Shown piece after piece: positions 22,284 through 37,099 of a stretch of 64,000 nucleotides of DNA (positions are counted from its first letter, which is position 1; the number at the start of each line of letters is the position of its first letter). The notes under the pieces are model-generated. The model was not told the DNA's origin. It saw only the letters and a list, made by a program, of their open reading frames with translations, and did no database searches. The translations under genes were made by a program, and so were the position numbers. Source of the stretch: Parietaria judaica. Lineage: Eukaryota > Streptophyta > Magnoliopsida > Rosales > Urticaceae. Location: the NCBI GenBank assembly GCA_954871525.1, contig OX940861.1, positions 6,804,842 through 6,868,841 on the forward strand, given 5' to 3'.

Positions 22284-22744
22284 TCAAACCTCACGAGCGA
22301 ACCCAACGCGATGCTTAATTTCCTGTAGAAACTCAAAAGCCTCCACTCTGCAGAATTCCTTGCTCATACTCCTCAAGAGGAGATGCTTCAAGATCTTAAT
22401 CACCAAAGGGAGAGACAGAAAAACAGATCGAAAACATCCAAAGCAAGAGCAGAGAAGCGTCAAGAGGAAGAGCGGGGGCGAGAACCTGTGATCCCAATCA
22501 CACGAGAGAAAGAGAGAGGTAAGGTCAAATGAAAGGAGAGAGAATAATCTCGTTACTTAAAATTTCAAAATTTAATCCCTAAAATTTTGCACAATTAATA
22601 ACAAGTCAAATTAAAAAAAAAATCATCCCTTGATTTTAGCATTAAAGCAACAAATTATGTGTATAAAATATGGATAACAAATATGATTTTTATGATAAAA
22701 TATCGAAATTAATCATTATTTACATAATTATTAATTTATCCAAA

Positions 22745-25294
22745 TCTATATATATATAAAAGGAGAATCTCAAGTAGATGACGTGGCTTCATGAGATTCA
22801 AAAGATTGTTCAATCCTATTTTTTGAGATTTTATAATTATTTTTTGAAAAAAATACATATTAGTTAGTGGGAGTTAAATGTAATTCATTAATATATTACT
22901 TCTATTGGTGAATAATATCAGCACATATTTTAGTCATTAAATTACTTCTATGTCGCCACTTTACTGCTTTCGACATTAATAATAGATTTTATCATAAATC
23001 ATGAACGTTAAAAATAGTACCACATAAAAGAAGAAATTAAATAGTGGTTTAAAAAATATGATTGCGTACGTTAACGTAAATGAAGAGAATTTATATAGAT
23101 ATGACTTCTCAATTTCTCACCTTCAGTGAGGTTAACTGCTTGAAAAAGAAACGTAGGTTGATTTTTAAGGTGGCTATTCATGTATGCACTTATATAATCG
23201 TTGATGTTTTCGTATATTGATAATAGATTATGTTTTTTTCTTCTTCTTCTAATCTCTTTCTTTAAGAAACTAAAAATGGAGAAGAACACTCTGCCCATGA
23301 TGGTTTGTCTGCTGCAATTTTTCTCAACTGGTTTCGATGTTCGACAACATCCCTCTACGGTTTCTGGTATTTTGCATCTCAAAATATTTTTATTTATTTT
23401 ATAAAATTCACAATCTGATTAAGCATTGATGCTTCCTTCTCAAATATTTTAAAATATTTTCTCTATCGTAGTTTCATCTAGAATTTTAATGTGCTTTATG
23501 ATATTGACGAAGATCTGATGATTATGTGTTGGTGTTTGTCTCTCAACTATTTTAAGGTGTTTTCTCTATCGTTAACTCATCCTTATTTATTTCTACGTAT
23601 TTTATGATATGATCACGATCTGATTGTGCCATGTTTGCTTTTGAATTTTTTTTTTTATTCAGGAGCACATTTACAACTGCGAATACAACTTAGGTCTTGG
23701 AAGAGATTAAAGCTATCACCTTTACATCGTTTTGGTTTTTGCATTTGCTTCTCATTTCCGTCAATTCTTAGGTAAGATTCTTAATTTCTAGATTTTGATT
23801 TAATTTTTCCCTAGGCTGGTTGCATATTAACGTTACATACTTTTCAGTTTTTATGTTAACTTTGGTACGGTTTTTTATTAATTATTTATAAGATCTAGAT
23901 TTCTGTTTATGATCAATGTTTGGAAAAAAAAATCCATTTAAATAAGCTAAAGTAAGACATTTCGGAGACTATGAAGACACTATGAAGTAGTCCCAAAAAT
24001 GTGAGACCCGGGTTATAACCCGGATCCACATTTATAAAAAAACGGACCCGGAACTATCCGGGTCCGGAAAAAAACGGATCCGGAACTATCCGGATCCGAC
24101 ATAACACGGATCCGGATAGGTCCGGTTCCGGCTTTTTTTAAAAATTAAAAAAAAAAAAAACTTTAATCTGGGCCGTCGGATGCGCGAGATGGACGGCCCA
24201 GATTAAAGAGTCGTTGGGTCAGCGTGGGTGTCAGCGAGAAACCACCTTTTGACCAGAAACCCGGAACCGGATTTATCCGGGATTTTTTTTTTCTTTTCGG
24301 AACCGGATAAATCCGGGTCCGGGTTTTGGGCTACAAAAAAATAAAATGGGTCCGATCGGTGGGCATTTTGACTCACATTTTGGGGATTACTATGAAGTAT
24401 GAAAAACAATGGTTAAAAAAATGAATTTTCAAACAACAACAAAGTAAAAAAAATGAATTTTCACTCTAATAATCTTCTATATGGTGAAGAGTGACGATTG
24501 AGATTTTGTATAGTTTCTTACCATTGTTGCCCTCAAGTTTCTCGAGACTCAACACAAACACACATAGCTTCGTCGCCAAGGAGCGGACCTAAAACTGCCT
24601 TAGTTGGTTGATGATTTTGGATTTTTTTTTTCTTTTGTTAAAAAGCCCGTTATTTCTATTAATTATGTTTTTTTTTAATCTTAATTGTTATGGTGAAAGT
24701 CACAAAGTAAGTTTAGAAGTGTTGGTGATGAGAAATAAAGAGAATTCAATAGTGGCATGATTTGCCTACACTTTCCTTTGATTTACTTCGCCTTTTGCAT
24801 GTTTTTGACAATTTTTTAATTATTTTCTTTATCAAAGTTGAACATTTTTTTTTACATGAAAGCTTATTATATTAGTCATTCGCGGTAGACTCTTGAAATT
24901 AGACTTATGATTACATCACATAACAAAATTGAGATATATTTTTATCCATGTCTTTCAATTACAACAGACCACATAGAATCATAGATCAAAATAATAAATT
25001 ATTAGCATATATCTCACGCTTATATATATTCTTTTAAAATGATTATTACGAATTAATTTACGTGAATAAAAATAATCAATTAATATGTTAATTGGACACA
25101 GCATGATTTATTATCTTTTTGATAGTTGTTAATTCTTCTCTTATTTAATTATTTTTATTATATATGAATATTGTGATCATATTCGTACTTACTCAATACT
25201 TATATGTGCCTTTTAATTACAAAACTTATATCAAATTAAATAATCTGTTTTATATTTTTACGTCACCGCGCGAAGCGCGGTGCCGGTCCACTAG
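22745..25294 (+). mobile_element. Non-autonomous Helitron
   Basis: The 5' end is TCTATATATATATAAAAGG. The 3' end has a perfect 8-bp stem with a GAA loop (CACCGCGC / GCGCGGTG, 25264-25282) followed 8 bp later by the terminal CTAG (25291-25294). It sits between A (22744) and T (25295), the normal Helitron insertion site, with no target duplication. No Rep/helicase is seen, so it depends on a partner. It contains a nested hAT-type element at 23988-24389. The 5' end matches that at 53043 (AAAAGG, GTGGC spacing). Confidence 0.88.
23988..24389. mobile_element. hAT-type MITE nested in the Helitron
   Basis: 402 bp flanked by the 8-bp direct repeat CTATGAAG (23980-23987, 24390-24397). TIRs TAGTCCCAAAAATGTGAG and (reverse complement of the right end) TAATCCCCAAAATGTGAG match at 16 of 18 positions. 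The interior is rich in CCGGATCC/CCGGAACC motifs and holds a perfect 17-bp inverted repeat (24161-24177 and 24192-24208). No coding capacity. Confidence 0.85.
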
Positions 25295-25440
25295 TAATTA
25301 TTAATATTAAAAAAGAGAAAAAACAATTAGGGGCAATATTGGAATAAATATTTCAAATTTTAATGTCACATCATCATGATTGGCTATTTTGCTAATTAAA
25401 ATCATACCTTTGATAAATTGTACATTTAAACGTTGAAGGA

Positions 25441-25680
25441 TGGTTATCTACTACAATTTCTCTTTTTTTTTTTTTTTGTAAGGCGTTTTTTTTCTTTTTC
25501 CAAAGTAACCTCATTGTCTAAGCTCCTCTTTTTTTGTAAGGCGTCTAAGCTCCTCTTTTTCTGTAAGGCCTTCTTCTTTCTTTTTTTTTCCCAAAGTAAC
25601 TCATTGTCTAAGCTCCTCTTTTTTTGTAAGGCGTTTTTTTTTTCCAAAGTAAATCATTGTCTCATATCTATTGTAAGGCT
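25441..25680 (+). repeat. Tandem units resembling the U3 snoRNA 3' flank
   Basis: Three to four irregular units carry AAGCTCCTCTTTTTTTGTAAGG, broken by T-runs and AAAGTAACTCATTGTC. The DNA just after the U3 gene (20050-20125) reads CAAGCTCCTCTC, then CTTTTTGTAAGGCG and AACTCATTG, so the two regions share sequence and order. I infer amplification of a U3 3'-flank segment; no U3 body sequence is present. Confidence 0.55.
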
Positions 25681-26229
25681 AAACATAGATTCTCGATAAT
25701 AAAATCATGCAAATTTATGTCATATCTATTTTAAGGTGAGACTTAACGATACAACAAAAAGTTTTGTAATTGATGAAAAAAGTGAACATAATTTTAAAAC
25801 TAGATAAATAATAGATAATGAAAATATGACTAGCTATTAACCCCTTTTCAAGTAACTCGTCGATTTTAAGGCGTTAAAGACTTAACGATACATCAAAAAT
25901 TCGATTAAACAAAACATATATTCTCGATAACAAATTTATACAAATTTGTCTCATATCTATTTTAAGGCGTTCAAGACTTAACGAGACATTAAAAATTCTC
26001 TTTAATCGATAAATTATGTGAACGGAATTTCAAAAATAAAATTGAATATGAAAATGAAAATTTGACTAAACATAGATTCTCGATAATAAAATTATGCAAA
26101 TTTATCTCATATCTAATTTAAGACTTCACGATACATCAAAAAAAAAAAAATTAATCGATGAAAAAAGTGGACAAAATTTGAAAAATAAATAAAATAATAG
26201 GCAATGAAAATATGACTAGCTATTAACCA
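25678..26229. repeat. Three degenerate tandem copies of a ~160-bp AT-rich unit
   Basis: Copies start near 25678, 25913 and 26066 with AAACATAGATTCTCGATAA-like sequence, then CATATCTATTTTAAGG, GACTTAACGATAC and AATGAAAATATGACT. They are diverged by small indels. No gene in this stretch. Confidence 0.7.
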
Positions 26230-26700
26230 TTTTTAAAAACTTGACAAAATTCTTGTAAAATAATTGTCTCTTCTATATTATATCTATTTATCTGATGTCC
26301 ATTACAAGAGATATCGTTTACATGTAAGTGTGAGCAGCAAATAATATTATAAATTGGTATTGTGCATCAAACGACATTCAAAAACCATTTTCCATAAGCT
26401 AAAAGTAGTACTTGTTGTAAACTTACAAACTTTTGCATAAATATTTGAGAAGCAGGGTAAGATTTATGGTGGTAGATATGTATGTAAGTGATGTGAAAAG
26501 GAAATATGACGATGGATTGAATAATTGAAGTACGTATAGTGGAAGAATAGATGAAGTGATCATGTATGAATAGGATGAATGAAAATTTTAAATGCGAGAG
26601 GTGAAAAGTAAAGACTGAAAGTTGTAAATACATTAATTGTTACATACCTAAGTTAATGTTATTTAGCATTTCATAATTTATATATATAATAATTTTAATA

Positions 26701-26990
26701 GGAAAACTTCATAAAATAATCATCAATACACCACAAATTCTAATATTAACTCTCAGGTTTTTATAATTCTCAAAACAATCTTTTCAAATTTCATGTTATC
26801 AAAATACCCCTAATACTGTCCATTTTTCTGGACGATATATGTCCATTTTTCAAGATTAATACGTTCTGAAAAATGGACAGTATTAGGGGTATTTTGGTAT
26901 TTGAAAAGGTTAGTTTTGAGAATTATGAAAACTTGAGAGTTAATTAATAGAATTTGTGGTGTATTGAGGGTTATTTTATGAAGTTTCCCT
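26701..26990. mobile_element. Foldback MITE with 8-bp target duplication
   Basis: 290 bp, almost entirely one imperfect inverted repeat. Ends are GGAAAACTTCATAAAATAA and, reverse-complemented, GGGAAACTTCATAAAATAA. Flanking direct repeat TTTTAATA (26693-26700, 26991-26998). It would fold into a long hairpin if transcribed. Superfamily not certain; an 8-bp duplication suggests hAT. Confidence 0.82.
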
Positions 26991-26999
26991 TTTAATATT

Positions 27000-27976
27000 A
27001 GAATTTGTTATTCAATATTCAGTTTGATGTCGTTTTCATCAGGCGTTCATCGTACTTCGTTTCGTTTCACACAAAAGATGTCGTTTTTAGAATTTGTTTT
27101 TTCCAATCGAGCTTTTCACTTTTGCTAGCTCTTACAATGAACTAACAATGTCCTGATAGATAATAATAATAAAAAAAAAATACGAGCCAATTTAAGGATA
27201 CCCAATTAAAACCAATAAGTTAACTTCGGATAAGAAGATATATTTGACAGCCTAATGGATCAAATTATATATGGAGATTTATAATATTGACTCACACATT
27301 ATTGTTTTCTCTCTTCTTTTTTGTTGCTGTATTTCTTTCTAGAGAAAGCCACATTTAATTTTATATTGTTGATTGGTCAACCTGACGAAGAAGATCCAGC
27401 CCATTCAGTTATTAGTTTTTTTTTTTTAATAAATATTATTTACTTAGCTGCTCAATTTGAGCAACAAATAAAATCTCCCGAAAGAAATTATAACGATATA
27501 TTAGTAAATTAGATAAATACTTAGTACTTAGTACCTTAATAATTTTACATGAATTATAAACCTATGTATCTACATTTATTCTAAACAATATTATGATTAA
27601 CTTTAAAAATATTGTTATCTTAATACGTTTAATAACAGCTAATTTCAACGTTCCAATTTAAAAACTCATTGATGTTTACTGTGATTATTTGAAATGGAAT
27701 TTATATTTAAGATATGTACCTATATACAATCTACTTTCCAATGAGTTTTTCTATTTGTTTATTTATTTATTATTATTAATTAATTAATTTTTTGACCACG
27801 ATTTTAGAAGATTCCACTAAAGATGATAGAATTCTCTCTATCTTTCTATAAATCTCTTTCAACAGATATTATACTAATAAAAGCCTTACGTTACTAAACC
27901 TTTTCGAATATCTTACCATTTTTTTGGTGGTGTAAATCATTAAAAGTAAAACTCTTACACGCTTTTTCTCTCTCTC
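27000..27976. other. AT-rich DNA upstream of the DnaJ-like gene
   Basis: No gene or clear repeat seen. The part nearest 27976 presumably includes the promoter, and a CT-rich stretch (27962-27976) precedes the start codon. Confidence 0.4.
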
Positions 27977-29874
27977 ATGGTGGATCTTCCTCGCACCGTT
28001 ATAGGCATAGCCTCCATTGCAAAGCTCCGAAGAAACTGCAAAGCCTTCATTCGAAAATGTCGCCACAACAAGAAATCGCCATTGTCGTCCAAAGAAGCCA
28101 TCCAAATTGATGAAGTCAAAGCCAATGTCTACTTAATCTCCAAGGTGACAATCATCATTTTCCATCAACACATACAATCTGCAGAATATTGAAAAAGCTA
28201 AATCTAAATTATTTGCATGTTATGATAGGAACGTTACATGTGTAACATGAAACGACAATTACTTTTTTGAGTGATTACGTTTTATTAGATTATAGTCTAT
28301 AGGAATTAATCTGCAAAGAATCACAGTATATGATGCAAATATGTTTCCAATTTTTTCTTTTAATGTATAAGTTTTTGGTGGCAACACGAAATTTGATTCA
28401 ATAGATATGGATCTTTTTATACGTAAATATACGTGGTGAATACGCATTAAAGCTTCAAGATATAATACAGTAATGAATGTTGTCCCAAAATTTACGAATT
28501 TCGTTGAGTATTAACGTAAATTGCCAAATACCACCGATTTTTGCCCGGACTCAGGCCGAACCACTCTCTAAATAGTTGTGTCTCTTTCAGTTTGTTTGAT
28601 TGCGGTTTCTATTTGCTTGATTCATCCGTCGTATTTACGTGCAATAATCGGTGGAATTAGCAACATTTTCATTGCGAATTAAATGTTGTTTAACGTGATT
28701 GTTTTTGCATGCCCAAATACGTACGTAAACAAACCCTAATTTCTTTCGCAATTCGCAGAAACAGAAAGGCACTCACGAAGCAAAAAGGAAAGCAATGAGC
28801 GGACCATTACACGAGACCATACGATCAAGCAACAACAACATCCCAACTCATCGTCATTATGATCATGATCGGACGAACCCTATCAAATCAGGCGACAAGT
28901 ACTCCAGCTCAGAAAATAATAGCTGCTTCCCTTCGAACTACTTCTCGTGCAGCCCTCTCTCGCGAAACCCGGCCTCAGGAAGAAGCCCAAGCCGCAAAAG
29001 CAGCTCTGACTCGTCACCCTCGCCGTCCCCGTCGCCGGCCTTTATGGGGAAGAATCTGAGCCGGCGTAGCTCCAACAGCATCATGTTCTCCAATTCATCG
29101 GGACTGTTGAAGCCTCCGGCCATCGAGAGGAAGCTCGAGTGCACGCTCGAGGAGCTCTGCTATGGCTGCCAGAAGAAGATCAAGATCACCCGGGACGTAG
29201 TTGAAAACACGGGGTTTGTCCCTTCTCGCCAACTTGATTTCGAATTGTTAAGAAACTCACTTCCAAAAGATTAAAAAAAAAAAACTACTTGATAAGGTTT
29301 TATAAGTCGCAAAATAGTTTTATCGTTGTCAATTGATTTTGAGATGAATCGTATTTTTTGAATGCTAGCTCCGCCACTATATATATATATATATATAACT
29401 CATGTCTGTCTACTATATCTCAGGATAGTGATTCAAGAAGAGGAACTGGTAAACATAAAAGTGAAGCCGGGATGGAAAAAGGGAACGAAGATCACGTTCG
29501 AGGGAATGGGCAACGAGAAGCCGGGTTTGGCGTACCCCGCAGACATCACCTTCATCGTGGCGGAGAGGAAGCACCAGTTGTTCAGAAGAGACGGCGACGA
29601 CCTGGAGTTGGGCGTGGAGATCCCTCTCGTGCAGGCTCTCACCGGGGGCGACCTCTCCATCCCCCTCCTCGGCGGGGACAAGATGAGCCTCGCCCTCGGC
29701 GAGGACGTCATATATCCGGGGTTCGAAAAGGTCGTCCCTGGCCTTGGCATGCCCGTGGCCAAAGAGCAGGGAAAGAGGGGAGATCTGAAAGTCACTTTTT
29801 TGGTCAAGTTTCCTAACGATCTCACCGATGAGCAGAGATCGGATGTCACTACTATTTTGCAAGACTCAAGTTGA
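27977..29874 (+). CDS. DnaJ/HSP40 C-terminal-domain protein lacking a J domain
   Basis: A type II HSP40-like client-binding protein. Exons 27977-28144, 28759-29213 and 29424-29874 join in phase to 357 residues. Residues about 175-345 are the two-lobed DnaJ C-terminal domain: LECTLEELCYGCQKKIKITR, then VNIKVKPGWKKGTKITFEGMG, EKPGLAYPADITF, then HQLFRRDGDDLE and LTGGDLSIPLLGG. There is no HPD motif or J domain; exon 1 is a short basic segment and exon 2 opens with a Ser/Pro-rich linker. Without a J domain it could not stimulate Hsp70 itself and may act as a partner of full-length DnaJ proteins (inference). Arabidopsis has similar J-less proteins. If exon 1 is not used, translation would start at 28795 (290 residues). 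Confidence 0.85.
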
Positions 29875-30244
29875 TATATTCTTGGATTGGATAGCTTGTT
29901 ATTAGAAACATTAGTCTTGTAAATACCCAAGTGAATATTCTTGTTTTTTGGTTGAATAATATCTTGGACTCTTGGTTATTTCAATTTGGATTAGTTCGTG
30001 TGGAAGTTGATTACTTTGTGCGAACACAAACTTTCCCTTTTCAATAAGAAAAATAAACCGATTTTTTTTTCCCGACAATCTTACGGAAGAAAAAAAAGAA
30101 GGAATTTCTGGTACCGTTCTTTAGAACTTTCTATTTCTTAAAAGCATTTACTAAGAATTTTAAAAAACAGGAACAAAATTTACAGAATTCTGGCTTCCTT
30201 TTCATTCCGAAAAGAACACAGAAATTTAGATTCATTGATAACGA

Positions 30245-30366
30245 TGGTATTCGGGTACACCCGACTAGTCAACATGAGGCCCCAATTGTTGGGTCTAGGG
30301 GAATCGAACTTGGGATGTGCAAGATCCCAAATATCGCTTTTACCACTAGACCGAACCTTTGGGGTT
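30245..30366 (-). mobile_element. tRNA-derived SINE-like sequence
   Basis: On the minus strand an A-box-like TCGGTCTAGTGGTAAAAGC (30336-30354) is followed 27 bp later by a B-box-like GTTCGATTCCCC (30298-30309), as in tRNA-derived SINE heads. It does not fold into a complete tRNA (no acceptor pairing or CCA-side stem seen). No clear target duplication. Confidence 0.6.
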
Positions 30367-30736
30367 AATTCACTATATTAACAGCTATAAATTTTCTTTT
30401 TTCTTTTTCTTTAAACCAAAGAGTCTGAAATAGCCTTCATAGATTAGAGAAGATAGCCAACTGAAGCTAAAACTTGACCAAGCTATTTTTGGTGCAACAA
30501 CCAAATTAGGTTTATAAATAGGTAATAAGGGTTAGATTTAGAATAATGTTTGACCAAATTGCGTAAGATCACCAGATATTGGACCTAACGGAAGACTGGA
30601 TGGTAGATTGATAGAGCATAAACCAGTAAACAGCACATAATTTATTATACATTTTTATTTCCAAAACAAATCACGAAGGTTTATAATTCAGAAACACGAA
30701 CAAAATAACTTAAATAAACTTAGATAATAAGCTTTA

Positions 30737-34032
<3,296 letters not shown>

Positions 34033-34256
34033 GATCGATAGATCGAGAGATCGCTCAGAGTTTTTCAGAGACGAAGATACTGATACGCAAATTGTTACGT
34101 AACTTCAGACTTACGAAAGAGAAGCCAAAACAGATAAGTCAAGGACTGGGCGCAATTAAGGAGCGTGAAAAATATATAAAAATAATAATTAAACCAATAT
34201 TGATCCAATCAAATTAAAAGATATATACAAATTAATTATTATTTTTTTAAAAAATG

Positions 34257-34680
34257 AATTAAAAAGCTAAACCAACTTAAAAGGTCTTATTTTTGTTTGT
34301 AAAAATAAACCAAACTGTTTTTCAAGTGTTTGATATAATTAAAAATGATTTTGAGGTTTCGTACATGATTCGTAAAAGCTAAGATTCGTAGCTTTTGGTT
34401 TTTTCTAAGAACAAAAAATACGATTTTAGTCTATTTTAATCTTTTTATCTTACATAATTTTTTTACTAAACGCTAAATCAGTTTTTGTTACCGGCAACAA
34501 CTGTTTTATGAACAGTTTATCAAATACTTGTAGATTTTTTCAAAAGTAATTTTTTAAACTAAAATTAAAAACAGTTTAAAAATAAATAAATTGTGTCAAA
34601 AGGTATATTAATTTTAAGTATTATACTTTAATTTAAGTTTATTAAAAAGAGTGCAATTAAGTATCCACGGATGACGGACC
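34257..34680. mobile_element. Harbinger-type MITE remnant between the two ALDH first exons
   Basis: Homologous to 5702-6130 (AACTTAAAAGGTC, CGTAGCTTTTGGTTTTTTC, TTTTTGTTACCGGCAACAAC, TTATCAAATACTTG) and, inverted, to the left end of the element at 40681. Left end incomplete; no target duplication found. Confidence 0.45.
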
Positions 34681-35091
34681 CAACTTAAAAAATGTTTAAT
34701 TGATTTAGATTATTCTTAGCGCGCGTGACGAGACGCGACATATGCGCGTGGAATCGAGAATCAAGGAGGAGACGGGGTCTTCGTTTAGAATTGAAGAAGA
34801 GCACGAGAAGACGAGATTATCCTTGATAATATCTATCTTCAAGACCAGGTGATGTGAGCAACACGCGCGAGAGAGACTTCTTGTAACGGAGACCAAATTA
34901 TATTAAACCAGAAAGATTTAAGAAATCAATCATGATTCGGAAATCACGAGTGAGAATATACGGTTCAGATTCAGAACGACAATCTGAACATGACACCCTT
35001 CGTGACCAGAGAAAGCGGCATCAAAACCGCCTAAATATTTCCTAAAATTGGTTTTAGTTTAGAGAGTCCAAGTTGAATTGAATGAAATAAC

Positions 35092-35268
35092 CTCGTGAAC
35101 GTAGGACTCCATTTCAGGCTTGGAGAGATCGGAGCGAAGAGCTTCGATGATTTCCAGCTCGTGGAGGTCGACGAGCCTCTCCAGGCTCTTCAGCTGCGAG
35201 ACTCGCCAGTCGTAGCTCCGTGTGCTCCCTGAAGCGTAGGTGGATCGGAGCTCGTCGACCATGGCCAT
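35092..35268 (-). CDS. Alternative or duplicated first exon of the ALDH3 gene
   Basis: Encodes MAMVDELRSTYASGSTRSYD, then RVSQLKSLERLVDLHELEI and SDLSKPEMESYVHE, ending at a GT donor in phase 0. It is paralogous to the first exon at 33820-34032 (LRRSFASGKTRSLEW, SDLSKPELESVVYE), which also ends in phase 0 at the same codon. Spliced to exon 2 (ISMLKSSCKV) it would give a 472-residue enzyme with a shorter N-terminus. It has its own TATATA about 80 bp upstream. It is either an alternative promoter/first exon or the relic of a tandem duplicate; no other exons of a second copy are present. Confidence 0.7.
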
Positions 35269-35395
35269 TGTTGTTGTCGCTTTCTCTGCCGGCGAGAGAA
35301 GAAAAATGAAGAAGGGGTGTAGTGGGATGGAGGAGACAAACGTGTAGAGTATATATCTATTCTATGCGCTTTGGCTTGACTAAAGATAATTAAAA

Positions 35396-36195
35396 GGGTT
35401 AATTGCGGCAATAATGTACAACATTTGGCCAGCATGGGTTTTAGATCTCTAACATTTCAAAGTGTGGGCAAAAATACAAAACTTTTGTTGAATGTAAAAT
35501 TCGTTGGTCCTTCCGTTAGGGATGTTAAATTCTTCTGATGTGACATCGTTAAACTGTCAAATGGACTGCCAACTTGTAATATTAATTACATAACTTAATT
35601 AATAAGAATAAATTAAATCAGATTTTAATTTTGATTCAAAAAACAAATTAATACTTTAAATTAACTAAATAATTTTTACTCCCTCCTAAAAATCTAATAG
35701 ACTCTTCGTCGAACATGACTAAAATTTTGAAAAACGACGGATTATTAAACACGACTAAAATTTACAAAGATTACATAACGATAATTTATTAGAAACGGCT
35801 AAAATTTTAGGAAAACGACTGATTATTAAAAACAACGGTTATTTAAAAAACGACATAGTAAAGATGTGAATAAAATTGAAGTACAAGTTTAAAAATAGGA
35901 ACTACGCGTTAAATAAGTATTGCTCGTTAATTTAAAGTTTTAATTTATTTTTTGAATCATAATTAAAATATGATTTAATTTATTCTTATTAATTAGGTTA
36001 TGTAATTAATATTACAAGTTGGCAGTTCATTTGGCAGTTTAACGATGCCACATCACCAGAATTTAACATCCCTAACGGAAGGACCAACAAATTTTACATT
36101 CAACAAACGTTGTGTATTTTTTCCCACAATATGAAAGGTTGAGGACCTAAAACCCCTGTTGACCAAAGGTTGTGCATTATTGCCGCAATTAACCC
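35396..36195. mobile_element. Non-autonomous Mutator-like element with long TIRs
   Basis: 800 bp. Both ends are about 245-bp inverted repeats beginning GGGTTAATTGCGGCAATAAT. It is flanked by the perfect 9-bp direct repeat TAATTAAAA (35387-35395, 36196-36204). Long TIRs with a 9-bp duplication are the signature of MULEs. It has no transposase. One TIR of the same family is at about 60795-60847. Confidence 0.9.
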
Positions 36196-36330
36196 TAATT
36201 AAAAACATGAAATTAAAACGGAATAAATCAACGGCTGGGATTTGTTTAGACACATGGGCGGTTTTTAGATAAATTATGTCGGGTAATAGGTTTGGCATAA
36301 AAATTAAAAATTAGTCAGCTATGTCTTAAT

Positions 36331-37090
36331 CGTGGTGTAAAATTTTGGGAAAACCGGTCGGCATGCCCAACGTGGAGAAAATGCGGTACGATATCCCTCG
36401 AGTGTCGCTGTCGTTTTCCCAAATGTCGCAGGCACGTTGCTGGAATGTCCATTTTTGCAATTTGTCCATGGAAAATCAACCCTGTATAACGATTTTTTTT
36501 TTCATTTGCCGCGGAAAAGTTGATGGAAATCCCATCATGCTAGGCTAATTTTTTTAAATTTATGATTTAGGGTTCTTTTGATGGAAGTCCCATAATTACT
36601 GTGTATTAGTGTTCATACAGTTGTTATCTTCTAGATCTCGTGAATCCATTCCTTGTGGTGTAAATCTTCCAAATAATTGTTCATTACCTTGAATATTATT
36701 GTTGAATTGTTGATTAATTAGTTACTATGTTAGTTAATTATTCATTACTTAGTTAATTACTTATTGAGTTTAGCACTTAACTTTCACTATTTAATTACTT
36801 AATTAAATTGTTGAATTGTTGATTAATTAGTTACTAAGTTAGTTAATTATTATCGTAACAAATGTAATTTTGGACCTTAATAATCTTGTTTAAATACTCA
36901 AAAATATTTTCCATAATTTCCGTCGAAAACCCCATCGGCATGCGGTAAGCCCATGAAATTTATGCGGTATTGCGGCATGCCTTTTTTTTTTATATATATA
37001 TATTTGCCTGTCGGCATGCCCATCGGCAAACGGTATGTCCGTAAATTGGAAATTGCGAAACGGCATCGGCAAGCACCATTTAACACCTTG
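36331..37090. mobile_element. Non-autonomous hAT-type element
   Basis: 760 bp flanked by the perfect 8-bp duplication GTCTTAAT (36323-36330, 37091-37098). Ends are CGTGGTGTAAAAT and, reverse-complemented, CAAGGTGTTAAAT. Subterminal GGCATGCC and CGGCATGC motifs repeat on both sides, and the middle has AATTAGTTACTA/TTAGTTAATTA repeats. No coding sequence. Confidence 0.87.
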
Positions 37091-37099
37091 GTCTTAATA

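Noticed and set aside
29413..29930. Two long minus-strand frames (149 and 165 residues)
   Set aside because: They are antisense to the DnaJ C-terminal-domain exon, which has clear family motifs on the plus strand.
30245..30366. Possible tRNA gene on the minus strand
   Set aside because: A and B boxes are present but no acceptor stem or full cloverleaf, so a SINE is more likely. The same applies to 58142-58239 and 56542-56691.
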